From: Brevibacterium picturae
GTDB taxonomy: Bacteria; Actinomycetota; Actinomycetes; Actinomycetales; Brevibacteriaceae
Length of the DNA: 64,000 bases
Assembly (NCBI RefSeq): GCF_900105045.1
Contig: NZ_LT629739.1
Coordinates: forward strand, 1,674,001-1,738,000
Reading direction: 5' to 3'
Shown here: in pieces, positions 23,805 to 33,477 of the stretch
How positions within the stretch are numbered: the first letter of the stretch is position 1
Layout of the letters: the number at the start of each line of letters is the position of its first letter
Notes under the pieces: generated by a model
Databases searched by the model: none
Seen by the model: only the letters and a program-made list of their open reading frames with translations
What the model was told of the DNA's origin: nothing
Program-made: the position numbers and the translations under genes

Positions 23805-24983
23805 TCAACGTCCTAACAGTTCATCGGAGATGATGCGCATCTGGATCTCAGACGAGCCCTCGAAGATCTTCGTCAACCTCGCATCTCTCCAGTGACGCTC
23901 CACGGCAAAGTCCTTCGTGTACCCGGCACCACCATGAATCTGCACCGCCTCCGAGGTCACCTTCTCCGCCATCTCGGCCGCCAGGTACTTCACCATGGCA
24001 GCTTCCTTGTCACAGCGTGCACCAGAATCGATCTGCGTACACACGTGATACATGAGTGCCCGGGATGCCTCGATCTGGGCGGCCATGTCAGCGACCTTGA
24101 ACCGCAGATGCTGGAAATCGGCCAAGGGGTGGCCGAACTGGACCCGCTGCTTGAGATACGCGATCGAGTCCTCAAGTGCCGCCTGCGCCAAACCAATCGA
24201 CCGAGCCGCCGTATGCGCACGACCGACTTCAAGACCTGAGACGGCTTGGTAGAAGCCACGATCTTCCTCGCCCAGCAGTGCTTCGGCTGGCAGGTGGAAG
24301 TCGTCGAAGGCCAGATCCCAGGTCTTCCATCCGAAGTAGCCGATCTTCTTCACAGCAGTCCCGCTCATCCCTTCAGGGAAGGAACCGCGGTTCTTCTCCA
24401 CGAGGAATGCTGAGATTCCGCGGTGCCGCTTCTCTTCGTCGGTCGAGGTGCGCGCGAAGAGAATGACATAGTCGGCCTGATCGGCGAACGTGCACCACAT
24501 CTTCGTGCCGTTGATGACCCAGCCTCCGTCATCGGCGCGGGTGGCTTTGCAGCGAATGTTGGCAACATCGGACCCTGCCTCGGCCTCGGACAGTGCAAAC
24601 GCACCCAAATACTCACCTGTGGCGACCTTCGGCAGCAGCCGGGCTTCTTGCTCGGGTGAGAAGCCACCGCCCATCCCGTTGCCCCGAGCCAGCAGTCCAC
24701 CAACGGACATCCAGGCTCTGGAGAGTTCTTCGGCGACGAGGCAGTACTCGAATACGCCAAGTCCCAGACCGCCGTATTCTTCGGGGATGAGGATGCCGAA
24801 GAACCCCATGTCGGCCATCTGTTTGATGAACCAGTCCGGGAACTGCCCTTCGATGGGGTCGAGCTCATTAGCTAGCGGGAGGACGACATCGTGGGCGAAC
24901 TCGCGAGCGAGCGCCTGGATCTCCAGCCGCTCCTCGGTCATGAAGTGCGGGGTATTCGGCCTGGGCCTGGGTTTGTGCGTCAT
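23805..24983 (-). CDS. Acyl-CoA dehydrogenase 1 of the C5 dicarboxylate operon
   Basis: A 392-residue FAD-dependent acyl-CoA dehydrogenase. Visible: the N-terminal helical domain (PEEYGGLGLG), FAD/substrate loop ALSEAEAGSDVANIRC, WCTFADQADY, the middle-beta segment GISAFLVEK, HPLADFQHLRFKVADM, HGGAGYTKDF and the catalytic Glu in IFEGSSEIQ. Substrate cannot be read directly; the operon suggests a branched C5 dicarboxylyl-CoA such as methylsuccinyl-CoA. It and the next gene upstream are related but not close copies, so they may form a heteromeric enzyme or act on different steps. Confidence 0.88.
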   Translation of the reverse strand: MTHKPRPRPNTPHFMTEERLEIQALAREFAHDVVLPLANELDPIEGQFPDWFIKQMADMGFFGILIPEEYGGLGLGVFEYCLVAEELSRAWMSVGGLLARGNGMGGGFSPEQEARLLPKVATGEYLGAFALSEAEAGSDVANIRCKATRADDGGWVINGTKMWCTFADQADYVILFARTSTDEEKRHRGISAFLVEKNRGSFPEGMSGTAVKKIGYFGWKTWDLAFDDFHLPAEALLGEEDRGFYQAVSGLEVGRAHTAARSIGLAQAALEDSIAYLKQRVQFGHPLADFQHLRFKVADMAAQIEASRALMYHVCTQIDSGARCDKEAAMVKYLAAEMAEKVTSEAVQIHGGAGYTKDFAVERHWRDARLTKIFEGSSEIQMRIISDELLGR

Positions 24984-24997
24984 GGTGAGTCTCCCTC

Positions 24998-26146
24998 TCA
25001 GGCCTTATTCCGGCCGATGAGCTGCTTGGCGATGACGTTCAATTGGATCTCGTTGGTGCCTTCGCCGACGATCATCAGCGGGGCGTCACGGTAGTAGCGT
25101 TCGACGTCGTATTCGGTGGAATATCCGTAACCGCCATGGACACGGATGGCGTCAAGGGCCACCTCGGCGGCCATCTCTGAGGCGTAGTACTTGGCCATGC
25201 CGGCCTCCATGTCCACGCGCTCACCGGAGTCGTAGGTCCTCGCTGCGTGGAGGACGAGCTGCCGAGCGGCTTCGAGCTTCGTGGCCATCTTCGCCAGCTG
25301 GTTGCCCACGGCCTGGTGACGCCAGATCGGCTTGCCCATGGATTCGCGTTCCTGCGAGTACTTCACCGCGTCATTCAGGGCAGCCTGGGCCACGCCCAGC
25401 GAGCGGGAGGCCACCTGGATGCGGCCGATCTCCAGGCCCTTCATCATCTGTTTGAAGCCCACACCTTCGACCGAGCCGAGCAGCTGGGACTGCGGCTGAC
25501 GCAGGTTCTCGAACACGAGTTCGCAGGTCTCGACACCCTTGTAACCGAGCTTCGAGAGGTTCTTCGACACCGTGAAACCCTCGCCCTTCTCAACAAGGAT
25601 GATCGAGATGCCCTTGTGGCGTGGATCGGCGGACGGGTCGGTCTTGCACAGCAGTGCGATGAGATCGGACTTGCGGGCATTGGTGATCCAGGTCTTCGAC
25701 CCGTTGATAACGTAGTCCTCGCCGTCCTTGGCCGCCGAGGTGCGCATGGCCTGCAGGTCAGAGCCACCACCGGGCTCGGTCAGGGCCATGGTCGCGCGCA
25801 GCTCACCGGTGGCCATGCGCGGCAGGTACTTGTCCTTCTGCTCGCTTGTGCCGTATTCGGCGATGAGCTTGGCCACGACGGTGTGCCCGCCCATGGCACC
25901 GGCTAAGGACATCCACCCGCGGGCCAGTTCCTGCGTGATGAGCGCATACGCCTCGGTCGAGACTTTGCCGTCGCCCCAGGGCTCGTCGATCGCGAGTCCG
26001 TAGATGCCCATGTCCTTCATCGTCTGGATCCACTTCTCCGGGTATTCGTCGGCGTGCTCAACCCGGTTGACGTGGGGTTTGACGTCGTGGTCGATGAACT
26101 CGGCGACCGTGTCGATCATCATCTGCTCTTCGCTGCTGACTGCCAT
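24998..26146 (-). CDS. Acyl-CoA dehydrogenase 2 of the C5 dicarboxylate operon
   Basis: A 382-residue FAD-dependent acyl-CoA dehydrogenase with the family landmarks ALTEPGGGSDLQAMRT, WITNARKSD, GISIILVEKGEGF, HQAVGNQLAKMATK, VHGGYGYSTEYDVERYYRDA and the catalytic Glu in VGEGTNEIQ. The ending is typical of short-chain or glutaryl/2-methylsuccinyl-type dehydrogenases, but a precise substrate is not assignable by eye. It precedes dehydrogenase 1 with 14 bp between them and follows the fumarase gene by 93 bp. Confidence 0.88.
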   Translation of the reverse strand: MAVSSEEQMMIDTVAEFIDHDVKPHVNRVEHADEYPEKWIQTMKDMGIYGLAIDEPWGDGKVSTEAYALITQELARGWMSLAGAMGGHTVVAKLIAEYGTSEQKDKYLPRMATGELRATMALTEPGGGSDLQAMRTSAAKDGEDYVINGSKTWITNARKSDLIALLCKTDPSADPRHKGISIILVEKGEGFTVSKNLSKLGYKGVETCELVFENLRQPQSQLLGSVEGVGFKQMMKGLEIGRIQVASRSLGVAQAALNDAVKYSQERESMGKPIWRHQAVGNQLAKMATKLEAARQLVLHAARTYDSGERVDMEAGMAKYYASEMAAEVALDAIRVHGGYGYSTEYDVERYYRDAPLMIVGEGTNEIQLNVIAKQLIGRNKA

Positions 26147-26239
26147 CTCGAAGTCCTTATCCTCTGCTGCTGAAGTTGTGATTGTCTGCCTCGCCGAGGT
26201 GGCCCGACGTGGCCGTGTTCGTGGTGGTCCGTGGCCGGT

Positions 26240-27955
26240 TCAGTCCAGCCGGGCGCCGTCCTTGGCTGTTCTCGTCCGCCCGAGCCCGATCGTCGTATCC
26301 GGTCCAGTGCTGTCGAAGAAGTCGTTGCCCTTGTCGTCGGTGATGATGAAGGCCGGGAAGTCCTCAACTGTGATCCGCCAGACTGCTTCCATCCCGAGGT
26401 CCTCCATGTCGAGGACTTCGACATCCGTGATGCAGTCCTGAGCCAGACGGGCCGCGGGCCCGCCGATGGAGCCGAGATAGAACCCGCCGAATTCCGCACA
26501 GGAGTCTTTGACCTGCGCCGAGCGGTTGCCCTTGGCGAGCATGATCATCGACCCGCCGGCTTCCTGGAACTGGCGCACATAGGTGTCCATCCGTGAAGCG
26601 GTGGTCGGTCCAAACGATCCCGAGGGCATTCCTTCGGGAGTCTTGGCCGGTCCCGCATAGTAGATGGGGTGGTCCTTGAAATAGTCGGGTAATTCGCCAC
26701 CCTCGCCTAACCGCTGCCGCAGATTCGCGTGGACGATGTCGCGGGCCACGATCACGGTGCCGGACAGTGAGAGCCTGTCCCCTACAGCCAGTTGGCTCAA
26801 CTGTGACTGGAGTTCGGGCATGGGACGGTCGAGGTCCACCTCGGTGACATTGCCGGATTCGATCTCTTCGACCCGGCCCATGGAGGGCAGGAACCTAGCG
26901 GGATCGTGCTCGAGCTCTTCGATGAAGACACCCTCGGCGTTGATGTGGGCGATGATCTGCCGGTCGGCCGAGCAGCTCACGGCGATGGCGATCGGCAGTG
27001 AGCCGTTGTGGCGCGGGAGCCTGACGACGCGCACGTCGTGGCAGAAGTACTTACCGCCGAACTGTGCCCCGAACCCGAGCGTCTGCGTCAGCCTGAACAC
27101 GGTGTCTTCGAAGTCCGTGTCCCGGAACCCGTGGCCCAGTCTCGCGTCCCCGGCCGTCGGCAGGTCATCGAGGTAGTGGGCGCTGGCTAGTTTCGCGGTC
27201 TTGAGCGTGAACTCCGCCGAGGGTCCGCCGATGACCACTGCGAGGTGGTAGGGCGGGCAGGCTGCCGTGCCCAGCGTCGAGATCTTCTCTGCCAGGAAGT
27301 CGAGCATCGATGACTCGTTGAGCACGGCCTTCGTCTCCTGGTAGAGGAAGGACTTGTTCGCACTTCCCCCGCCCTTGGCCATGAACAGCAGCTCATAGTC
27401 ATCGTCTGGACTGAGGCCCACTTCGATCTGTGCGGGCAGGTTGGTGCCCGTGTTCTTCTCTTCGAAGAGGCTGACCGGAGCCAACTGTGAGTAGCGAAGG
27501 TTGAGTTCCTCGTACGCCTTGTGGATGCCGGCCGAGAGGTGCCTCGCATCGTCACCATCGGTGAGCACATTGGGGCCGCGTTTGGCGGAGACGATCGCGG
27601 TACCGGTGTCCTGGCACATCGGCAGGATCTCCCCGGCTGAGACCGAAGCGTTCTGCAGCAGGTCGAGGGCGACGAAGACGTCGTTGGCGCTGGCCTCCGG
27701 ATCATCGATGATGGCGCGCAGGCTGGCCAGGTGGTCGGTGCGCAGGTAGTGCGAGACCTCTTTGAAGGCCACCTCGGCGAGGTTGGTGAGCGTTGCGGGC
27801 GCGACCTGCAGGAAGGATCTGGACTCGTCGGCCACCTCGGCGTGGATCTGCTTCACACCGTCGATGTCGAGGCGGCGCATGGCCGGGCCCGCACCGCTGG
27901 TGGGCAGCAGAGACGTATACGCGAAGGCCGGTGTTGTGTCAGGTTGTTCGGCCAT
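26240..27955 (-). CDS. Class I fumarate hydratase family protein, possible mesaconase
   Basis: A 571-residue iron-sulfur hydratase of the FumA/B/mesaconase type with fused alpha and beta parts. The three cluster cysteines are in [17 protein letters not shown] and SCSADRQ. The beta part shows [34 protein letters not shown] and [13 protein letters not shown]. Class I enzymes act on fumarate and often on mesaconate, giving malate or (S)-citramalate. The other genes of the operon handle mesaconyl compounds, so mesaconate hydration is likely here. It starts 5 bp after the CoA-transferase stop. Confidence 0.9.
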   Translation of the reverse strand: MAEQPDTTPAFAYTSLLPTSGAGPAMRRLDIDGVKQIHAEVADESRSFLQVAPATLTNLAEVAFKEVSHYLRTDHLASLRAIIDDPEASANDVFVALDLLQNASVSAGEILPMCQDTGTAIVSAKRGPNVLTDGDDARHLSAGIHKAYEELNLRYSQLAPVSLFEEKNTGTNLPAQIEVGLSPDDDYELLFMAKGGGSANKSFLYQETKAVLNESSMLDFLAEKISTLGTAACPPYHLAVVIGGPSAEFTLKTAKLASAHYLDDLPTAGDARLGHGFRDTDFEDTVFRLTQTLGFGAQFGGKYFCHDVRVVRLPRHNGSLPIAIAVSCSADRQIIAHINAEGVFIEELEHDPARFLPSMGRVEEIESGNVTEVDLDRPMPELQSQLSQLAVGDRLSLSGTVIVARDIVHANLRQRLGEGGELPDYFKDHPIYYAGPAKTPEGMPSGSFGPTTASRMDTYVRQFQEAGGSMIMLAKGNRSAQVKDSCAEFGGFYLGSIGGPAARLAQDCITDVEVLDMEDLGMEAVWRITVEDFPAFIITDDKGNDFFDSTGPDTTIGLGRTRTAKDGARLD

Positions 27956-27960
27956 GGTGA

Positions 27961-29148
27961 TCAGACTGCTCCTTCGCGATGGAGTTCGGCAACCTTCTCA
28001 GGACTGAATCCCAGATCGCCGAGGATGGTGTCCGTATGGTCACCTACGTCGGGAATCGGATCCATCCGAGGTTCGACCCCGGACATGCCGACCGGGGGCA
28101 CGAGCATCGGAATCGGTCCGACCGGAGACCCGACATCCTGCCAGCGCTCGCGTTCGACCAGCTGAGGGTGATCGGCGATCTCGGTCATATCCCGCTGCCT
28201 CGAGTGGGCGACCTTGGCCGTTTCGAGGAGCTCATCGCAGTGCGCGCCGGTGAAGTCAGCGAAGACACCTTCGATGATCGTCTGGAGTTCATCGCGGTGG
28301 GCATAACGGTGGGCGGCCCGGTCAAAGCGGTCGTCGGTGACCATGTCGTCCCGACCCAGAACGTGGGTGGCGAAGCTCTTCCATTCACGTTCGTTCTGAA
28401 TCGCGAGCATGATCTGAGTGCCATCACCGCAGGTGAAGGCACCGTACGGGGCGATAGCCGCATGCGAGGTTCCTGCCCTCGTGGGCCGGGTTCCACCGCC
28501 GTGGGTGAAGTACAGGGGGTAGCCCATCCATTCGACGAGGGAGTCGAAGAGGCTGATCTGGAGCGTGGCGCCCTCACCGGTGCGCTCACGGTTGAACAGC
28601 GCGGTGAGGATGCCGGAATATGTGTACATGCCAGCGGAGATGTCCGCCGTTGAGATTCCCGTCTTCGCGGGATGATCCTCGGTCCCCGTTACGGAGACCA
28701 AACCTGCCTCGGCCTGCACAAGCGCATCGTATGCCTTGGCATTCTTGTACGGCCCGTCTGGTCCGTATCCGGAGATCGAGGCGTAGATGAGTCGATCGTT
28801 CATGCCGCGCAGCTCTTCGGCACTGAAGCCCAAGCGCTCGGCGGCGCCGGGAGCGAAGTTCTGGATGAACACGTCGGCCTCGGCGACGAGATCCTTGAGG
28901 ATCTTCTTACCCTCCGGGTGTTTGAGGTCGAGGCTCAGGCTCTCCTTGTTGCGGTTGAGCCACACGAAGTGGCTCGCCATTCCGTTGACCGTCGTGTCAT
29001 AGCCGCGAGCGAAGTCCCCGTTTCCGGGGCGTTCGATCTTGATCACACGAGCGCCCAGATCGGCGAGCTGCCGAGACGCAAAGGGCGCGGCCACAGCCTG
29101 CTCGCAACTGATGACGGTGATCCCGGATAAGGGAAGTTCAGCGTGCAA
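27961..29148 (-). CDS. Class III CoA-transferase (CaiB/BaiF), first gene of the operon
   Basis: A 395-residue CoA-transferase that should activate a carboxylate by moving CoA from a donor such as succinyl-CoA. Visible: [48 protein letters not shown], the catalytic Asp in [14 protein letters not shown], and the C-terminal [16 protein letters not shown] at 29148 with GGAGG four bases away is the best start; a longer frame begins at 29214 inside the operator region and lacks a ribosome site. It heads the six-gene catabolic operon and is divergent from the GntR gene. Likely substrate: mesaconate, methylsuccinate or citramalate. Confidence 0.87.
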   Translation of the reverse strand: MHAELPLSGITVISCEQAVAAPFASRQLADLGARVIKIERPGNGDFARGYDTTVNGMASHFVWLNRNKESLSLDLKHPEGKKILKDLVAEADVFIQNFAPGAAERLGFSAEELRGMNDRLIYASISGYGPDGPYKNAKAYDALVQAEAGLVSVTGTEDHPAKTGISTADISAGMYTYSGILTALFNRERTGEGATLQISLFDSLVEWMGYPLYFTHGGGTRPTRAGTSHAAIAPYGAFTCGDGTQIMLAIQNEREWKSFATHVLGRDDMVTDDRFDRAAHRYAHRDELQTIIEGVFADFTGAHCDELLETAKVAHSRQRDMTEIADHPQLVERERWQDVGSPVGPIPMLVPPVGMSGVEPRMDPIPDVGDHTDTILGDLGFSPEKVAELHREGAV

Positions 29149-29185
29149 GGGGCCTCCACAGCGAGTTTTCACGAGTTGACGTCTA

Positions 29186-29218
29186 AATAATACATCTTCG
29201 TGCTTAGAATGCATTATT
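29186..29218. promoter_or_regulatory. Divergent operator region with AATAATACAT/ATGCATTATT inverted repeat
   Basis: Two arms, 29186-29195 and 29209-29218, match 9 of 10 as an inverted repeat. The right arm contains the palindrome AATGCATT (29208-29215), which returns before the TRAP genes. It lies 38 bp before the CoA-transferase start and between it and the GntR gene. Confidence 0.65.
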
Positions 29219-29317
29219 AACGATAGAATCTCTTGATCAGGATAGACTCATCAGTCAGACGTGACGACCGTAAGCACGTGCAGTGGCAGCGACGAGCAGA
29301 ACGAAGGGAAACGGCAG

Positions 29318-29998
29318 ATGGATCAAGAGTCGGCTTCGACGAAGCGGGACAAAATCGTCCTCGGCCTGCGCCGGAAGATCCTCGGCCGCGAACTCGATCG
29401 CGGCGAGCGTCTGCGCCAGGACCAGGTCGCCGACTGGTTCAGCGCCTCGATCACCCCTGTCCGCGAAGCCCTGCGGATTCTCGAGTCCGAAGGCCTTGTG
29501 TCCTCCGAGGCTCACCGCGGTGTCCGTGTGGCTGGCGTCGACATCGACCGACTCAAGTCTCTCTTCATCACCCGGAAGCTGACCGAGACCTTCGCCATCG
29601 CCCGCGCCACGACACGGATCTCCCGCCACGAGCTGCGCCAGGCAGAGAAACTCCTCGAGGCGTTGGATGCCGCCAGCGAAGAAGGCGATGCCATGGGCCG
29701 CAATACCCGCAACGAGGAGTTCCACTTCTTCTTCTATGACCGATGCGGACTGCCTGCCCTGCGTGATGACATCGCCACGCGGTGGCGGGCGTTTCCCTGG
29801 GATCTCACCCTTGACAGCTCGGATCGGCTCAACCAAGTCCACAGTGAGCACCAGGCCATCGTCGATGCCGTGAAACGAATCGATCCCGACGCAGCGGCGA
29901 CCCACCTCGGCGATCACATCACGAACGGATTCCTCCGCCTGGCCGAGTCGACCACAGGCGAACCGATCGCCGACCCCTTCGACTTCGACGCGGACTGA
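29318..29998 (+). CDS. GntR-family (FadR/VanR-type) regulator of the dicarboxylate regulon
   Basis: A 226-residue regulator. Residues 10-75 are the GntR winged helix (KIVLGLRRKILGRELDRGERL, then QVADWFSASITPVREALRILESEGLV). Residues 85-215 are an all-helical FCD ligand domain with the metal-binding pattern (N/D)xxFH in NEEFHFFFY, HSEHQAIVDAV and HLGDHI. Such domains usually bind carboxylic acids. ATG 29318 follows AAGGGA. It is divergent from the catabolic operon and lies before the TRAP transporter genes, so it is the obvious regulator of both. Confidence 0.9.
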   Translation: MDQESASTKRDKIVLGLRRKILGRELDRGERLRQDQVADWFSASITPVREALRILESEGLVSSEAHRGVRVAGVDIDRLKSLFITRKLTETFAIARATTRISRHELRQAEKLLEALDAASEEGDAMGRNTRNEEFHFFFYDRCGLPALRDDIATRWRAFPWDLTLDSSDRLNQVHSEHQAIVDAVKRIDPDAAATHLGDHITNGFLRLAESTTGEPIADPFDFDAD

Positions 29999-30102
29999 GC
30001 AACCCCGCTCCCCTTCGCGACTCCTCCTGCCAATCGGCGGCTGCGAATAACCCGCCGATCTTTCTCATGCCGCACAGGCCCTTGGATTCCCACATCTCAA
30101 GA

Positions 30103-30117
30103 AATAATGCATTGTTT
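30103..30117. promoter_or_regulatory. GntR-type operator upstream of the TRAP genes
   Basis: AATAATGCATTGTTT is a near-perfect palindrome around AATGCATT (30106-30113), the same core as at 29208-29215. It is 168 bp before dctP in an otherwise gene-free 286-bp gap. Confidence 0.6.
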
Positions 30118-30284
30118 GGCAGATAATATTGGAAATCGACTGATACTCGTCTAAGCTCAAAATCGTTTGGCTCCGACGGTGACCACCAAGGCACGTTGCC
30201 GTGCAGGTGTGCAGCAGACTGCGATGTCTGCTCTCGTCGCCTCGGAGACTGACACGACATTGATCTCGATAACTGGAGCTGACG

Positions 30285-31328
30285 ATGACGTCGATACGAC
30301 GATCCGGGTGGAAACCTTTGGTTGCCTGCCTGTCGATCTGCCTACTGGCCCTGAGCGGGTGCAATCCCGCGCGCAGCGGCACGCAGGAGAAGTTCGAACT
30401 GCGCTTTGCCCATGTGACCTCGACGGGTACGCCGAAGGGACTTGCCGCCGACTTCTTCGCGAAGCAGATCGAGGAGAAGTCGGAAGGCCGCATCAAGGTC
30501 GAGGTGTTCCCGAACTCCGAGCTCTACGGCGACAAGGACGAGATGCAGGCGCTGCAGTCCAATGCCGTGCAGATGCTCGCCCCGGCGAGCGCGAAGTTCA
30601 CCACGATCGCACCGAGCCTGCAGGTCCTCGATCTGCCGTTCATCTTCGATCACCCAGATGAGATCCCCGAGATCGTCAGCCCCGACACGGAGATCGGCAA
30701 GGCGATCTACGCCAATCCCGATCTCGAGGCCAACGGGCTGAAGGTTCTGGGCCTGTGGGATTCGGGGATGAAGCAGATCCACTCGAACAACCCAACGCTC
30801 TCGCCTAAGGACATGACGGGCAAGAAGTATCGTATCCAGCCCTCGGACGTTCTGCGCACCCAGTTCGAGACCTGGGGCGGGATCCCCTCTCCCTTGGCCT
30901 TCGCCGAGGTCTACAACGGTCTGCAGCAGGGTCTCATCGATGGTGGTGAGAACACGTACTCGAACATTGAGTCGCAGAAGATGCACACAGTCCAGAAGTA
31001 CGTCACCGAGCTCAACCATGGCTACATCGGCTACATCCTCACCGTGAACAAGCGCTGGTACGACGAACTTCCGGACGACCTGCAGGCCGTCGTCGACGAA
31101 TCCGCCGATGAAGCCTCCGAGTTCAACCGGGAGGAAGCACAGAAGGTCAACGCGGAGTCGAAGCGGCTCATCGAAGAATCCGGTGGCACAAAGATCGTCG
31201 TGCCCACGAAGAAGGAACGCCAGTCGTTCAAGGACCTGGTCGTGCCCTCCGAGTACGAGAAGTACCGGGATGTCATCGGCTCTGAGGTCATCGATGAGCT
31301 CCTGCAGCGTGACAAGGAACGGGAGTGA
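30285..31328 (+). CDS. dctP: TRAP transporter substrate-binding lipoprotein DctP
   Basis: A 347-residue extracellular solute-binding protein. The N-terminus is a lipoprotein signal: positively charged MTSIRRSGWK, hydrophobic core, lipobox LSGC with the lipid-carrying Cys at residue 26. The mature part has the DctP pattern: FELRFAHVTSTGTPKGLAA, GRIKVEVFPNSELYGDKDEMQALQ, GLKVLGLWDSGMKQIHS, the carboxylate-clamp region KKYRIQPSDV, and QQGLIDGGENTYSNIES. RBS GGAG precedes ATG 30285. It delivers a dicarboxylate-type anion to DctQM. Confidence 0.92.
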   Translation: MTSIRRSGWKPLVACLSICLLALSGCNPARSGTQEKFELRFAHVTSTGTPKGLAADFFAKQIEEKSEGRIKVEVFPNSELYGDKDEMQALQSNAVQMLAPASAKFTTIAPSLQVLDLPFIFDHPDEIPEIVSPDTEIGKAIYANPDLEANGLKVLGLWDSGMKQIHSNNPTLSPKDMTGKKYRIQPSDVLRTQFETWGGIPSPLAFAEVYNGLQQGLIDGGENTYSNIESQKMHTVQKYVTELNHGYIGYILTVNKRWYDELPDDLQAVVDESADEASEFNREEAQKVNAESKRLIEESGGTKIVVPTKKERQSFKDLVVPSEYEKYRDVIGSEVIDELLQRDKERE

Positions 31329-31330
31329 CG

Positions 31331-31900
31331 ATGAGAACCTTCGACAAGTATCTGAGCCGGGTGGAGAACTTCCTGGCCGGCGCCAGTCTCATCGGCGCCA
31401 CAGCACTCGCGGTCTTCGCCGTGCTCCTGCGCAACATCACCGGTGATGTCCTTTTCTGGTCCGAAGAGGCCATCATCTACCTCATCATTTGCTCGACCTT
31501 CTTCGGTGCGGTCGTGACCCTGCGACACAACGAGCACGTCGCCGTCGACATCATGCCGACGCTGCTCAATGGCAAGAAGAAGAAGTTCTTCGTCGTCCTC
31601 GGCGGCCTCATGACGCTGATCTACGCGGGCTTCATCGCCTACCTGTCCTGGGCGCTCATCAGTGAGCCCTTCTCACGGACGACGATCACGCCCGCGCTCA
31701 AACTGCCTCTGTGGGTCGTCGAGCTCTCGCTGGCGGTGGGGATGACGCTGTTCTTCATCCGTGCCGCCGAGATGCTCATCCGCGCCATCAAGGCCCCGGC
31801 CGAAGAACTCGACAAGGACGTGTTTGCTGAGGAAGCCGCAGCGGTCGGCATCGACGTGAACGACATCGCCATCGACGACACGAAGGAAGGGGATCGCTGA
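31331..31900 (+). CDS. dctQ: TRAP transporter small membrane subunit DctQ
   Basis: A 189-residue protein with four membrane helices (about 15-35, 45-65, 90-110, 130-150). The motif FWSEEAIIYLIICSTFFGA is the DctQ helix 2 signature. The C-terminal 40 residues are acidic. ATG 31331 lies 2 bp after the dctP stop with GGGAG just before it. The stop overlaps the dctM start as TGATG. Confidence 0.9.
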   Translation: MRTFDKYLSRVENFLAGASLIGATALAVFAVLLRNITGDVLFWSEEAIIYLIICSTFFGAVVTLRHNEHVAVDIMPTLLNGKKKKFFVVLGGLMTLIYAGFIAYLSWALISEPFSRTTITPALKLPLWVVELSLAVGMTLFFIRAAEMLIRAIKAPAEELDKDVFAEEAAAVGIDVNDIAIDDTKEGDR

Positions 31901-33186
31901 TGCTCGAAGCAACATTCGTTCTCATTGCAGTCCTCATCCTGCTGCTCGTCACCTCGGCGCCCATCGCGGTGGCCCTGGGCCTGACCAGCCTCGTCTACTT
32001 CTACTACTTCACGCTCATCCCCATGACCCAAGTCTCGGAACGGCTCTTCAACGCCCTGAACTCGTTCCCGCTGATGGCGATCCCGTTCTTCATCCTCGCG
32101 GCCAACATCATGTCCCGCGGGGGAATCTCCAAGCGGCTGACCGACTTCGGTGCCGCCATGGTCGGTCACCTGCGCGGCGGCATGGCGATCACCACGGTGC
32201 TTGCGTGCATGTTCTTCGCAGCCGTCTCCGGCTCATCCCCGGCCACAGTCGTTGCCGTCGGTGCGCTGATGATCCCGGCCATGATCAGGAACGGGTACCC
32301 GAAGGAGTTCTCCACGGGACTCGTGGCCACCTCGGGGTCCTTGGGAATTCTCATTCCGCCATCGATCCCGCTCATCGTCTTCGGCATCGCCACCGAGCAG
32401 AATATCGGTGACCTGTTCCTGGCAGGAATTCTGCCGGGCATTCTCGCCGGCGTCATGCTTCTGGGCATGGCAGTGTTCGTCGCCTGGAAGAAGGGGTACG
32501 GCAACGCCGGAGAGGGCTTCAAACTGTCGAACGCGGACAAACTCAAGGCCTTCCGTGACGCGATCCTGGCGCTGGCACTGCCATTCCTAGTGCTCGGCGG
32601 AATCTACTCCGGATGGTTCACCCCCACCGAGGCGGCGGCCGTCGCAGTCGCGTACTCCCTGGTGGTCTCGCTGGTCATCTACCGCGAGATCAAGATCTCG
32701 CAGCTGTGGGAAGTCACGCTCTCATCGGTGAAGACCTCGGCGATGGTCATGTTCATCATCGCCAACGGCATCCTATTCACCTTCGTCCTCGCCAGTGAGC
32801 GGATCCCAGGATCGATCTCGGAGACGATCACCAATTGGGACCTGCAGCCGTGGCAGTTCCTCATACTGGTCAACATCCTGCTGCTGTTCGTGGGTTGTGT
32901 GATGGAGACGTCCTCGGCGATCCTCATCCTGGCCCCGATCCTGCTTCCGATCGCCATGGAGTTGGGCATCGACCCGATCCACTTCGGCATCATCGTCGTG
33001 ATGAACCTGGAGATCGGCATGATCACGCCGCCGCTGGGGCTCAACCTGTTCGTCGCCTCCGGCATGTCGGGTATGAGCGTCATGCGCGTGGCCAAGGCCG
33101 CCATCCCGAGTGCGCTGGTGCTGCTGACTGCTCTGGCGCTGGTGACGTTCGTTCCGTTCTTCGCCACGGCATTCGTGGGGTCGTAG
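31900..33186 (+). CDS. dctM: TRAP transporter large membrane subunit DctM
   Basis: A 428-residue sodium-coupled permease with about 12 hydrophobic segments. Family marks: ALNSFPLMAIPFFILAANIMSRGG, the SGSSPATVVAVG loop, GSLGILIPPSIPLIVFG, and GMITPPLGLNLFVASGM near the end. Together with DctP and DctQ it forms a complete tripartite importer. The whole set is downstream of the GntR gene and is followed by a hairpin. Confidence 0.93.
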   Translation: MLEATFVLIAVLILLLVTSAPIAVALGLTSLVYFYYFTLIPMTQVSERLFNALNSFPLMAIPFFILAANIMSRGGISKRLTDFGAAMVGHLRGGMAITTVLACMFFAAVSGSSPATVVAVGALMIPAMIRNGYPKEFSTGLVATSGSLGILIPPSIPLIVFGIATEQNIGDLFLAGILPGILAGVMLLGMAVFVAWKKGYGNAGEGFKLSNADKLKAFRDAILALALPFLVLGGIYSGWFTPTEAAAVAVAYSLVVSLVIYREIKISQLWEVTLSSVKTSAMVMFIIANGILFTFVLASERIPGSISETITNWDLQPWQFLILVNILLLFVGCVMETSSAILILAPILLPIAMELGIDPIHFGIIVVMNLEIGMITPPLGLNLFVASGMSGMSVMRVAKAAIPSALVLLTALALVTFVPFFATAFVGS

Positions 33187-33225
33187 CGCCCTAGGACGTA
33201 GGGCCCGAGGACGATCGATCACTTG

Positions 33226-33265
33226 TGGTGCAGGTGGCCAGTTTGCAGACTGGTCACCTGCACCA
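33226..33265 (+). terminator. Hairpin after dctM
   Basis: A 17-bp stem (33226-33242 with 33249-33265, one mismatch) around loop TTGCAG, 40 bp after the dctM stop. It lacks a clear T-tract on the plus strand, so termination rather than another role is not certain. The rest of 33187-33477 holds nothing I recognise. Confidence 0.6.
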
Positions 33266-33477
33266 AAAGTGTTCAGTGGTCATGGAAGTGTGGCGAAGGT
33301 CGTCTCCTCGTCGCAGCACCCACCCACAGCGCGCTGCCAGCTTTCATCTGGATAATCGTAGTCAGCCGCCTACATGCAGACTTCCGGAAGGAACATGGAC
33401 GACTATCGAAGTCCCGGCTGGGACATCACTGACAGTATCAATTCTTCGCAACATCCCTCGCGGGCAGGTGAACTCCG

